From JBFXJF01 sp050175155 (GTDB lineage: Bacteria; Bacillota; Bacilli; Tepidibacillales; Tepidibacillaceae): a DNA stretch of 64,000 nt. The stretch is taken from the NCBI GenBank assembly GCA_050175155.1, contig JBFXJF010000008.1, positions 1 through 64,000 of the forward strand. The letters run 5' to 3'. This document shows, piece by piece, positions 43,551 to 51,766 of the stretch. Within the stretch, counting starts at the first letter, position 1. Each line of letters begins with the position of its first letter. The position numbers were made by a program, and so were the translations under genes. The notes below the pieces were generated by a model. The model worked only from the letters and a program-made list of their open reading frames with translations. It ran no database searches and had not been told where the DNA came from.

Positions 43551-44670
43551 AAATTATATTTACATATTAGAATGTAGCGATAATACTTATTACACAGGTT
43601 ATACAAATTGTGTTAGCAGTCGGCTAAAAAAACATCAAGACGGGAAGGCAGCGAAATACACTAAAGGAAGGCGCCCTGTAATATTAATTTATTATGAAAA
43701 GGTTTTAAGTAAATCAACAGCATTAAAGCTTGAGAGAAAGATAAAAAAACTTACAAGACTACAAAAAGAGAAGTTTATAAAGGATGGTATAGATTTGAAA
43801 ATTCAAAAAAGCTTTAATTATAAAAAAGATACCGGGATACTATATCTTGTAGGGACACCAATTGGAAATCTAAGTGATATTACATATAGAGCACTTCAAA
43901 CACTTGAAGAAGTTGATTTGATTGCTGCTGAAGATACAAGGCATACTATAAAATTGCTGAACCACTTTAATATAAATAAAAAGTTGATTAGTTATCATGA
44001 ACATAATAAAGAAAATAGTGGAGAAAATCTATTAAATATTTTGACGGAGGGGAAAGATGTTGCTCTTGTAAGTGATGCAGGTATGCCAGCAATTTCAGAT
44101 CCGGGTTATGAGATAGTAAGAGATGCACTAGAGAAAGGAATAACAGTTATCCCTATCCCTGGTGTAAATGCAGCCTTGACTGGATTGATTGCTTCAGGGA
44201 TTTCAACTAGAAGGTTTGTGTTTCTAGGTTTTTTGAATAATGAAAAAAAAAATCTTATTAAAGAATTGATTGGGGTTAAGCAATATACTGAAACTTTAAT
44301 CTGTTATGAGGCACCACATAGAATTTTGAAGACCTTAGAAGTTATTAAAGAAATTTTGGGGAATAGATTGATTAGTTTATCTAGAGAATTAACAAAAAAA
44401 CACGAAGAATTTATAAGAGGGACAGTTGAAGAAGTTGTCGAATACTTAAAAGAAACCCAATTGAAGGGCGAAATAACAATAATAATTGAAGGTGCACAAG
44501 AGATAGATTTGGTAAAAGAGGATTCCTGGTGGTCTTCATTTACAATTATAGATCATGTAAACCATAATATAGCTAAAGGGCAAGAAGTAAGAGAAGCAAT
44601 AAAACAAACTGCTTTAGAACGGGGCATATCGAAAAGGGATGTTTATCAGGAATATCATGTAAATTCATAA
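43540..44670 (+). CDS. rsmI: Fusion of GIY-YIG endonuclease domain (YazA) with 16S rRNA 2'-O-methyltransferase RsmI
   Basis: The 376-residue frame carries two proteins normally encoded separately. Residues about 1-90 are a YazA/UPF0213 GIY-YIG domain: YIYILECSDNTYYTGYT, then KLERKIKKLTRLQKEKFI. Residues about 105-376 are RsmI: LYLVGTPIGNLSDITYRAL, AEDTRHTIKLL, SDAGMPAISDPGYE and PIPGVNAALTGL. RsmI methylates C1402 of 16S rRNA. I use GTG 43540 as start. A TTG at 43794, preceded by AGGATGG, could start RsmI alone. No stop codon separates the domains. Confidence 0.88.
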   Translation: MEDRNYIYILECSDNTYYTGYTNCVSSRLKKHQDGKAAKYTKGRRPVILIYYEKVLSKSTALKLERKIKKLTRLQKEKFIKDGIDLKIQKSFNYKKDTGILYLVGTPIGNLSDITYRALQTLEEVDLIAAEDTRHTIKLLNHFNINKKLISYHEHNKENSGENLLNILTEGKDVALVSDAGMPAISDPGYEIVRDALEKGITVIPIPGVNAALTGLIASGISTRRFVFLGFLNNEKKNLIKELIGVKQYTETLICYEAPHRILKTLEVIKEILGNRLISLSRELTKKHEEFIRGTVEEVVEYLKETQLKGEITIIIEGAQEIDLVKEDSWWSSFTIIDHVNHNIAKGQEVREAIKQTALERGISKRDVYQEYHVNS

Positions 44671-44672
44671 TT

Positions 44673-44704
44673 AAAAACATCACACAATGCTGTGTGATGT
44701 TTTT
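44673..44704. terminator. Bidirectional terminator between rsmI and abrB
   Basis: AAAAACATCACACA (44673-44686) pairs perfectly with TGTGTGATGTTTTT (44691-44704) around ATGC. T tracts exist for both strands, as needed for convergent genes. Confidence 0.95.
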
Positions 44705-44723
44705 AACCTTAAAAATAAAAGAA

Positions 44724-44969
44724 TTAAATTTTAGGCATTTGGCTTAAGCACTCGTTACAAATTATTTTGTCTTTGAAGTGAACTACTTTTTCTGCGTTGC
44801 CACAAAAGATACAAGCTGGCTCGTATTTCTTCAAAATAATACGTTCTCCGTCAACGTATATTTCCAGTGCATCTTTTTCACCAATTCCTAAAGTTCTACG
44901 TAATTCTATTGGTATTACAATACGTCCAAGCTCATCTACTTTACGAACAATACCGGTTGATTTCAACAT
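44724..44969 (-). CDS. abrB: AbrB-family transition-state regulator with zinc-ribbon tail
   Basis: The 81-residue protein has the SpoVT-AbrB swapped-hairpin domain (STGIVRKVDELGRIVIPIEL) and a C-terminal CxxC...CxxC (CIFCG...CNECL), the clostridial AbrB form. AbrB represses post-exponential genes. I choose ATG 44969, with GGGGAGG 9 bases before it. A sigma-A promoter and two Spo0A boxes lie upstream in the B. subtilis arrangement, suggesting repression by Spo0A~P. It converges with rsmI. Confidence 0.93.
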   Translation of the reverse strand: MLKSTGIVRKVDELGRIVIPIELRRTLGIGEKDALEIYVDGERIILKKYEPACIFCGNAEKVVHFKDKIICNECLSQMPKI

Positions 44970-45002
44970 TTTTAAATTCCTCCCCACAAAAATTTTTCAT
45001 TA

Positions 45003-45021
45003 ATCGTCAAATTTCGACAAA
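45003..45021 (-). promoter_or_regulatory. Tandem Spo0A boxes in the abrB leader
   Basis: On the minus strand TTTGTCGAA (45013-45021, perfect TGTCGAA) and TTTGACGAT (45003-45011, one mismatch to TGNCGAA) lie 10 bp apart. They fall at about +9 to +27 relative to the predicted start, as the two 0A boxes do at B. subtilis abrB. Confidence 0.65.
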
Positions 45022-45036
45022 TTTTTCTACGTCTAC

Positions 45037-45065
45037 ATAATACCAATGGTTCCAAAAACAGTCAA
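45037..45065 (-). promoter_or_regulatory. Sigma-A promoter of abrB
   Basis: Minus strand: TTGACT (45060-45065), 17-base spacer, TATTAT (45037-45042). Start of transcription would be near 45030. Confidence 0.75.
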
Positions 45066-45180
45066 TACTTTTTTATAGGAATCACTATTGAATATGATAA
45101 AATTTGTTAAAAGGAATTTTTAAGACCTACATGTTTTTTATACCTGTAATAATTGATTATATAGAAGGGGGTAGTTCTAA

Positions 45181-46455
45181 ATGATTGAGGAGAAGGTTTT
45201 TAAAGATCCAATACATAAGTATGTCTATGTCCAGGATAAGCTAATCTGGGAATTAATTAATACTAAAGAATTTCAGAGACTACGTAGAATTAAACAATTA
45301 GGGACTTCGTATTTTACTTACCATGGGGCAGAGCATAGTCGCTTTCCTCATTCTTTAGGTGTTTATGAAATAACAAGGCAAGTTATATTACAATTTGAAA
45401 GAAATAGTTATAAAGGATTTACAAAAGAGGAAAGTTTCTTAATAATGGTTTCAGCACTTTTACATGATTTAGGTCATGGTCCTTTTTCTCATACATCAGA
45501 AAGAATATTCGAATTTAATCATGAAGATTGGACGAAAAAAATAATCTTAGGGGATACTGAAGTAAATAACTTACTTAGAGGATATGACAATGATTTACCT
45601 GAAAAAATTGTCTCTATAATAAATAAAACCTATCATAATTCAATTGTTGTAAATCTCATATCTAGTCAATTGGATGCGGATAGAATGGATTATCTATTAA
45701 GGGATGCATACCATACTGGAGTTAATTACGGTACTTTTGATTTAGAGAGATTACTAAGAGTATTAAGACCGTTTAATAATATGCTTGTAATTAAAGAAAG
45801 TGGGATGCACACAGTTGAAGATTATCTAATGTCAAGATATCAAATGTACTGGCAAGTTTATTTTCATCCTGTTACAAGGAGTGGAGAGATACTTTTAAAG
45901 AAAATATTTTTGCGAGCAAAGTATCTATATGAGAGTCAATATCAATTTTCTTTTTTTATTGAGCAAATTATAAAATTATTTGATAAAAACATAAATATAG
46001 GCGAATTTCTACAGTTTGATGACTACTTATTTACTACATTAGTAAATTTATGGACTAAAGAAAAGGATCCTATTTTATCAGATTTGGCTTCTAGATTTTT
46101 AAATAGGAAACTTTTTAAATATATAGAATTTGAGGTTAATAATTTTGAGAAAATAAAAAAAATAAGCGATTTATTTAATTCTAATGGAATCGAATCTGAT
46201 TATTATCTGGAAATTGATTCGCAATCTGATTTGCCTTACGATATATATCATCCGGAAGGGGCAAGTAAGATAATTCCGATATATCTATTAACACCACTGG
46301 ATAAAATATTAGAGATTTCAACTCAGTCAGACATTATAAAGTCAATAGTTGGGAAAACTAGAACGGTAAATAGAATTTTTTTCCCAATGGAAGTGCTAAT
46401 AGAAAGATCGTTAATTGGGGAATTCAAAAAAATTCTAAAAGAAAATCTCTGTTGA
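45181..46455 (+). CDS. HD-superfamily phosphohydrolase (YwfO-like)
   Basis: The 424-residue protein has the HD-domain metal ligands: RFPHSLGVYEI (first His), LLHDLGHGPFSH (HD) and LDADRMDYLLRDA (last Asp). The start EKVFKDPIHKYVYV is typical of YwfO-type dNTP triphosphohydrolases. It probably acts on nucleotides in the cytoplasm; the substrate cannot be read. This gene is not in the same place in B. subtilis. GGGGGT precedes the ATG. Confidence 0.88.
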   Translation: MIEEKVFKDPIHKYVYVQDKLIWELINTKEFQRLRRIKQLGTSYFTYHGAEHSRFPHSLGVYEITRQVILQFERNSYKGFTKEESFLIMVSALLHDLGHGPFSHTSERIFEFNHEDWTKKIILGDTEVNNLLRGYDNDLPEKIVSIINKTYHNSIVVNLISSQLDADRMDYLLRDAYHTGVNYGTFDLERLLRVLRPFNNMLVIKESGMHTVEDYLMSRYQMYWQVYFHPVTRSGEILLKKIFLRAKYLYESQYQFSFFIEQIIKLFDKNINIGEFLQFDDYLFTTLVNLWTKEKDPILSDLASRFLNRKLFKYIEFEVNNFEKIKKISDLFNSNGIESDYYLEIDSQSDLPYDIYHPEGASKIIPIYLLTPLDKILEISTQSDIIKSIVGKTRTVNRIFFPMEVLIERSLIGEFKKILKENLC

Positions 46456-46523
46456 CACCGAGAGTTAAATTATATATATTTTGGTAAAGAAAAAGAAAAA
46501 CTAATTAAATTGAATAATTTAGT

Positions 46524-46718
46524 ACGATGATAAGATAAGTATTTCATGTACACTTTCTAGAGAGCTGGGCTGCTGAAAACCGGTAAGTGGAGTGGAGGAA
46601 AATGGTCTTTGAGGAAATATTATTAAGAGAACTTTAAAGTGCCTTTGCTGATGCAGAGGAACTTGGGTGGTACCGCGTGAGCTAAAAACTCTCGTCCCAA
46701 GCTGGATGGAGTTTTTTT
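46524..46718 (+). promoter_or_regulatory. Methionine T-box riboswitch of metG
   Basis: Stem I begins about 46524 with an AAGTA motif. An AGAGAG bulge is at 46559-46564. An ATG specifier codon lies at 46602-46604. The T-box GGGTGGTACCGCG is at 46665-46677, followed by the terminator arms (AAAACTC...GAGTTTTTTT, about 46685-46716). Uncharged tRNA-Met should pair with the specifier and the TGGT bulge and so stop termination. The distal stem I loop looks atypical. Confidence 0.93.
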
Positions 46719-46744
46719 ATTTTATCTTAAAAGGGGGTAACAAA

Positions 46745-48727
46745 ATGACAGACAAGAAATCTTATTATATTACTACTCCAATTTATTATCCAAGCAATAA
46801 ATTACATATTGGTAACGCCTATACTACAATAGCAGCAGATGTTATGGCTAGATATAAAAGAATGCGTGGATATAATGTATTTTATTTAACAGGGACCGAT
46901 GAACATGGTCAAAAGCTACAAAAAAGAGCGGAAGAGGAAGGTTTAACTCCGATTGAATTTATTGATCCAATAGTTGATTGGATTAAAGATTTATGGTTAA
47001 GTTTGGATATTTCATATGATGATTTTATTAGGACAACCGAAGAACGCCATGAAAAAATAGTTCAAAAGATATTTAAAAAATTACAAGATAACGGGGATAT
47101 TTATTTAGGTGAATATGAAGGCTATTATTGTGTTCCAGATGAAGCTATTTGGACACAACGACAAGTTGAAACAGATAAAGGATATCTATGCCCAGATTGC
47201 GGACGTCCCGTTGAGAAAATAAAAGAAAAAAGTTATTTTTTTAGAATGTCAAAATATCAAGAACGTTTACTGAAACATATAGAAGATAATCCTGAATTTA
47301 TTCAGCCGGAATCAAGAAAAAATGAGATGATAAATAATTTTTTAAAGCCTGGGCTTGAAGATCTTTCTATTTCAAGGAGTACTTTCGATTGGGGCATCAA
47401 AATTCCAGGTGATCCTGAGCATGTAATTTATGTATGGATAGATGCGTTAACAAATTATATAACTGCAATAGGTTATCTATCAGATAAACTAGAAGAAAGA
47501 GAAAAATTTGAACGTTTTTGGCCTGCAGATGTTCATTTAATAGGGAAAGATATATTAAGATTTCATACAATTTATTGGCCGATAATATTGATGGCATTAG
47601 ACCTACCTTTACCTAAACAAGTATTCGGTCATGGGTGGCTATTAATGCCAGATGGCAAAATGTCAAAATCAAGGGGTAATGTAATAGACCCAAAATTTCT
47701 TATAAGTCGTTATGGCTCTGATAGTGTAAGGTATTTCTTATTAAGAGAGATAGCGTTTGGTGCGGACGGCATATTTACGACAGAAGCTTTTATTCAGCGT
47801 TTAAATGTCGATCTATCGAATGATTTAGGGAATTTGGTAAGTAGAACGGTGGCAATGGTTGAAAAATATTTCGATAGTATTTTACCGAAAGCTGGAGTAT
47901 ACACTGATATAGATAATGAGTTAATAAATTATGCTATAAGTACGATACAGAAAGTTGAAAAATCTTTAGATGAAATGGTCTTTAACCAAGCTTTAACTTA
48001 CATATGGCAACTAATCAGTAAAGTAAATAAGTACATTGATGAAACTGTTCCTTGGGTGTTAGCGAGGGACGATGTCCACAAAGAACGATTAGGTACTATA
48101 TTATATAACCTTGTTGAATCTATTCGTATTATTTCGATATTACTACAACCGTTTATGACTAAAACTCCACAAATAATATGGGAGCAACTAGGAATAGAAA
48201 GTACACAAACTAACTGGGAACAAGCGAAATTATGGAATATTAGCAGACCAGGTGGAAAAATCAGCAAAGGGAATGTAATTTTTCCTCGTTTGGATATTGA
48301 GGAGGAGATAAAAATTATTGATGCTACCACTACAAAAACAAAAGAAAATATAGTAATTAAGAATGAAGAGAAAAAAGACGTGATAAAAGAAAAATTAAAC
48401 ATTGAAGAAATTAGTATTGATGATTTTTTTAAGTTGGATTTAAGAGTAGCTGAGGTTATCAAAGCAGAAAAGATTGAAAAAGCTGATAAATTATTAAAAA
48501 TCCAATTAGATCTCGGATATGAAAAAAGACAAGTAGTTTCTGGTATAGCCAAATATTATGATTTAGATGAGTTAATAGGTAAGAAAGTAATCTGTGTTAC
48601 TAATCTTAAACCGGTTACACTAAAGGGCGAAGTTTCAAACGGAATGATTTTGGCAGCAAGTAGTGAGGATAACTTAGTTTTAGCAACTATTTTTGACAAT
48701 ATTCCTAATGGTTCAAAAGTTAAATAA
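46745..48727 (+). CDS. metG: Methionyl-tRNA synthetase
   Basis: The 660-residue class I enzyme has the HIGH-type motif (KLHIGNAYT), the KMSKS loop (DGKMSKSRGNV), Cys motifs of the connective peptide (YYCVPDEAIW, CPDCGRPVEK) and a C-terminal EMAP-type tRNA-binding domain (about residues 555-660, FFKLDLRVAEVI...). I choose ATG 46745 after AAAGGGGGT; the frame extends into the T-box leader without ribosome site. It is controlled by the T-box upstream. Confidence 0.97.
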   Translation: MTDKKSYYITTPIYYPSNKLHIGNAYTTIAADVMARYKRMRGYNVFYLTGTDEHGQKLQKRAEEEGLTPIEFIDPIVDWIKDLWLSLDISYDDFIRTTEERHEKIVQKIFKKLQDNGDIYLGEYEGYYCVPDEAIWTQRQVETDKGYLCPDCGRPVEKIKEKSYFFRMSKYQERLLKHIEDNPEFIQPESRKNEMINNFLKPGLEDLSISRSTFDWGIKIPGDPEHVIYVWIDALTNYITAIGYLSDKLEEREKFERFWPADVHLIGKDILRFHTIYWPIILMALDLPLPKQVFGHGWLLMPDGKMSKSRGNVIDPKFLISRYGSDSVRYFLLREIAFGADGIFTTEAFIQRLNVDLSNDLGNLVSRTVAMVEKYFDSILPKAGVYTDIDNELINYAISTIQKVEKSLDEMVFNQALTYIWQLISKVNKYIDETVPWVLARDDVHKERLGTILYNLVESIRIISILLQPFMTKTPQIIWEQLGIESTQTNWEQAKLWNISRPGGKISKGNVIFPRLDIEEEIKIIDATTTKTKENIVIKNEEKKDVIKEKLNIEEISIDDFFKLDLRVAEVIKAEKIEKADKLLKIQLDLGYEKRQVVSGIAKYYDLDELIGKKVICVTNLKPVTLKGEVSNGMILAASSEDNLVLATIFDNIPNGSKVK

Positions 48728-48749
48728 AAAATGTAGGTGAGGAAAGAAT

Positions 48750-49517
48750 ATGCTTATTGACACCCACGCTCATTTAGATGATGAAAAGTTTGACTGTGAT
48801 CGGGAGCAGGTAATAGATAACGCTAGGATAAACGGTATAAAAACAATAATAAATGTTGGATATAATGAAAAAACAATTTTAACGACACTAGATTTAATCG
48901 GTAAGTACGATTTTATATATGGTGCCATAGGGTGGCATCCTAATCATGCTCATGAAATAAATGATAAACATTATAAATGGATAGAAGAATTAACAACGCA
49001 TCCTAAAATCATTGGAATTGGTGAAATTGGTCTTGATTATTATTGGGATTACGCACCTAAAGATATACAACAGAAGGTATTTATTAAACAAATCCAATTA
49101 GCAAAGAGAGTAGGATTGCCGATTATTATTCATGATAGAGAGGCGCATAAGGATATTTTGGATATATTGAAGAATGAAAATGTTGATGGCATAGGTGGGA
49201 TAATGCACTCGTTTTCTGGTAGTGCCGAAATGGCGTTAGAATGTATTCAAATGGGATTTTATATTTCTATTAGTGGACCAATTACTTTTAAGAATGCTAA
49301 AAAGTCGGTTGAGGTAATAGAGGCTGTTCCATTGGATAGAATTTTGTTAGAAACTGATTCGCCATATTTAACACCAGTACCGTTTAGAGGGAAAAGAAAT
49401 GAACCAGCTAATCTTCAATATATTGCAAAAAAAATTGCTGATATTAAAAAAATAGAATTCAATGATTTAAAAAAAATAACAAATCAAAATGTAAAAAAAG
49501 CATTTAGCAAAATGTAA
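48750..49517 (+). CDS. tatD: TatD-family metal-dependent DNase
   Basis: The 255-residue TIM-barrel hydrolase has DTHAHLDDEKF, the Glu ligand in GIGEIGLDYYWDYAP, IIHDREAHKD, MHSFSG and LETDSPYLTP. TatD proteins have 3'-5' exonuclease activity and help in DNA repair. It follows metG and precedes rnmV as in B. subtilis (yabD). yabE, present there, is missing. Confidence 0.95.
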   Translation: MLIDTHAHLDDEKFDCDREQVIDNARINGIKTIINVGYNEKTILTTLDLIGKYDFIYGAIGWHPNHAHEINDKHYKWIEELTTHPKIIGIGEIGLDYYWDYAPKDIQQKVFIKQIQLAKRVGLPIIIHDREAHKDILDILKNENVDGIGGIMHSFSGSAEMALECIQMGFYISISGPITFKNAKKSVEVIEAVPLDRILLETDSPYLTPVPFRGKRNEPANLQYIAKKIADIKKIEFNDLKKITNQNVKKAFSKM

Positions 49518-49542
49518 AATTAGCTTAATGGGGGATTAAGGC

Positions 49543-50097
49543 TTGATTATAAAAGAAATTATTGTTGTAGAAGGTAGAGATGATACTACTGCAATTAAAA
49601 GAGCTGTGAAGGCAGACACAATTGAGACAGGCGGGTCGGCTATTTCTAAGGAAATTATTGAAAGGATTAGAAAAGCACATGAGTTAAGGGGAGTTATAAT
49701 ATTTACTGATCCAGATTATCCAGGAGAGAAAATAAGAAAAACAATTAGTTCACAAATTCCTGGAGTAAAGCATGCTTTTATTACAAAAAGTGAGGCAAAG
49801 GGAAATAATGATATTGGTGTTGAGAATGCTAATCCAAAAGTAATAATAAGGGCTTTACAAGAAGCAAAGATTGAGTGGTTGGTAGAGCCTGAAGAGAATA
49901 TATCATGGGAAACACTTATTAATATAGGGTTAGTCGGTGGGGAAGCAGCTAGAAATAGAAGAGAAAGTCTCTGTAATATATTAGGGATTGGTTATTCTAA
50001 TGCAAAACAACTTTATAAAAGATTGAAGATGTTCCAAATAAGTAAAGAAGAATTTTTAAGAGCATTAGAACTAACAGATAAAGGGAATGAAAAGTAA
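49543..50097 (+). CDS. rnmV: Ribonuclease M5
   Basis: The 184-residue Toprim protein has IIVVEGRDDTTAIKRAVKAD and the DxD motif in IFTDPDYPGEKIRK. RNase M5 matures 5S rRNA. It starts at TTG 49543 with GGGGGA 8 bases before it, and its stop overlaps the ksgA start by one base. The length is typical. Confidence 0.96.
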   Translation: MIIKEIIVVEGRDDTTAIKRAVKADTIETGGSAISKEIIERIRKAHELRGVIIFTDPDYPGEKIRKTISSQIPGVKHAFITKSEAKGNNDIGVENANPKVIIRALQEAKIEWLVEPEENISWETLINIGLVGGEAARNRRESLCNILGIGYSNAKQLYKRLKMFQISKEEFLRALELTDKGNEK

Positions 50098-51014
50098 TGG
50101 AAAATGATATATCTAATAGAACAGGAACCCATCAAACGCTAAAACAAAATGACTTCAGAATTAAGAAAAGCTTGGGGCAAAACTTTCTAGTAGACTCTAA
50201 TATATTAGATAAGATAGTTAACAGTGCACAAATAGATAAAAATACAGGTGTTATTGAGATTGGTCCTGGTTTAGGTGCACTAACGCAAAGACTAGCAGAA
50301 AAGGCAGGGAAAGTAGTAGGAATAGAAATTGATAAAGAACTAATACCAATATTGAATAAAAACCTATCTGGTTATTCGAATATAGAAATAATAAATAATG
50401 ATGTTTTAGATATTGATATTTCTGAAATAATTTCTAACAAATTGAGTGAGTTCTCTTCAATAAAAATTGTAGGTAATTTACCCTATTATATTACGAGCCC
50501 AATAATAATTAAACTATTAACGGAAAATTCAAACGTAGATACAATTACAATATTAATTCAAAAAGAAGTAGCCGAAAGAATTAATGCAAAGCCAGGTGGA
50601 AAAGAATATGGAAGTTTAACAATACTAATAAATTATTACGCTGAAGTAAGTTTAGCTTTCCATGTATCAAGCAATGTATTTATTCCAAAGCCTAAAGTTG
50701 ATTCTGCAGTTTTACAGTTTAAAATTCGTAAACTCCCCCCTGTGCAGTTGGAAAATCAAGAATTTTTGTTTAAAGTTGTTAGGTCTTGTTTTAAAAATAG
50801 GAGAAAGACTTTATATAATAATCTTATTAATAATTTACTTGTTAAAGAGGAGAAAGACCAATTAACTGAAATACTTACTAAAAGTAATATTGATGGGATT
50901 AGAAGAGCAGAAACATTATCAATAGAAGAATTTGCAAATCTAGCAAACAATATATATTTGTATATAAAAAACGAAAGTACGTTCAGTAACTTAGAAGTGT
51001 TAAAAAAAGATTGA
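50097..51014 (+). CDS. rsmA: 16S rRNA dimethyladenosine transferase RsmA (KsgA)
   Basis: The 305-residue SAM enzyme has SLGQNFLVDSNILDKIV, motif I IEIGPGLGALTQ and motif IV NLPYYITSPIIIKLL. It dimethylates two adenines near the 3' end of 16S rRNA. Translationally coupled to rnmV. The stop overlaps the -35 hexamer of the veg promoter. yabG, which follows in B. subtilis, is absent. Confidence 0.97.
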   Translation: MENDISNRTGTHQTLKQNDFRIKKSLGQNFLVDSNILDKIVNSAQIDKNTGVIEIGPGLGALTQRLAEKAGKVVGIEIDKELIPILNKNLSGYSNIEIINNDVLDIDISEIISNKLSEFSSIKIVGNLPYYITSPIIIKLLTENSNVDTITILIQKEVAERINAKPGGKEYGSLTILINYYAEVSLAFHVSSNVFIPKPKVDSAVLQFKIRKLPPVQLENQEFLFKVVRSCFKNRRKTLYNNLINNLLVKEEKDQLTEILTKSNIDGIRRAETLSIEEFANLANNIYLYIKNESTFSNLEVLKKD

Positions 51015-51040
51015 CAAAAAGTCTGTCTTATTGCTATAAT
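51011..51040 (+). promoter_or_regulatory. Strong sigma-A promoter P1 of veg
   Basis: TTGACA (51011-51016), 18-base spacer, TATAAT (51035-51040): both hexamers match the consensus. Confidence 0.85.
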
Positions 51041-51050
51041 AAGTGTTTAT

Positions 51051-51079
51051 TTGACAGATGCATGTTTGCATGCTATACT
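51051..51079 (+). promoter_or_regulatory. Sigma-A promoter P2 of veg
   Basis: TTGACA (51051-51056), 17-base spacer, TATACT (51074-51079). It lies 40 bases after P1, giving a tandem pair. veg of B. subtilis is also known for very strong promoters. Confidence 0.8.
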
Positions 51080-51106
51080 ATCATTTATGAAGGGGTGGTT
51101 GTGGGT

Positions 51107-51385
51107 ATGGCAGTTAACAATGCTCTTAATGCAATTAAGATGAATTTAGATCACTACGTTGGCGAAAAAATAATGTTAAAAGCAAATGGAGGAAGAAAGA
51201 AAACGATAGAACGAACGGGCGTTTTAGAGGAAACTTATCCCTCTGTATTCATAATAAAACTCGATGAGGACAATCATTCTTTTAAAAGGGTCTCTTATAG
51301 TTATGCAGATATACTTACTGCTTCGGTAGAATTAACTGTATGTAGGGATGATGAACAATTTATAATAACTACAAATATTTCTTAA
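51107..51385 (+). CDS. veg: Veg protein
   Basis: The 92-residue protein matches Veg: MLKANGGRKKTIERTGVLEE, YPSVFIIKLDE and RVSYSYADILT. Veg is a small, abundant protein that favours biofilm genes in B. subtilis. I choose ATG 51107; GTG 51101, two codons earlier, is also possible after AAGGGG. The longer open frame starts inside ksgA and spans both promoters, so it is rejected. Confidence 0.94.
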   Translation: MAVNNALNAIKMNLDHYVGEKIMLKANGGRKKTIERTGVLEETYPSVFIIKLDEDNHSFKRVSYSYADILTASVELTVCRDDEQFIITTNIS

Positions 51386-51483
51386 AAATAGAGCATAATC
51401 TGTTCTGTTTTTTTGCAAAAAATAGTAATATTCAAAAAATTACATATAATAATGGAGTCCACAAAAGAAATGGAGGCAATTTG

Positions 51484-51669
51484 ATGGGCCGTAAAAGTCG
51501 CGGAGTAATGTCTGAAAAATTTAAAGAAGAATTAGCTAAGGAACTTGGATTTTATGATACCGTCCAAAGAGAAGGATGGGGAGCAATTACAACGCGTGAT
51601 GCTGGTAATATGGTTAGAAAGGCAATCGAGATTGCTGAGTTAGGTCTAGTTGAAAAAGGTCAATCATAA
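51484..51669 (+). CDS. sspF: Small acid-soluble spore protein, SspF type
   Basis: The 61-residue protein matches SspF: SRGVMSEKFKEELAKELGFYD and RDAGNMVRKAIEIAE. It is an alpha/beta-type DNA-binding spore protein of the forespore. ATG 51484 is preferred over TTG 51481 because GGAGG (51472-51476) is then 7 bases away. A CATATAA at 51443-51449 could be a sigma-G -10 but no good -35 is seen. Confidence 0.94.
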   Translation: MGRKSRGVMSEKFKEELAKELGFYDTVQREGWGAITTRDAGNMVRKAIEIAELGLVEKGQS

Positions 51670-51682
51670 AATTTGTGGATAT

Positions 51683-51717
51683 AAGCTGGAGGTAATTCCT
51701 CTAGCTTTTTATTTTTT
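51683..51717 (+). terminator. Terminator after sspF
   Basis: AAGCTGGAGG (51683-51692) pairs with CCTCTAGCTT (51698-51707), followed by TTTATTTTTT. Confidence 0.88.
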
Positions 51718-51766
51718 GTTTTAAATGCTACAATAAATTAAGATATAGAAAAAAGAAGGTGGGAAT

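Noticed and set aside
46667..46744. N-terminal extension of metG into the T-box
   Set aside because: The extra 26 codons come from the terminator region of the leader; AAAGGGGGT before ATG 46745 marks the real start.
47998..48552. 184-codon open frame on the minus strand inside metG
   Set aside because: It lies wholly antisense to the conserved C-terminal half of MetG, encodes a Ser/Ile/Phe-rich low-complexity product and has no ribosome site.
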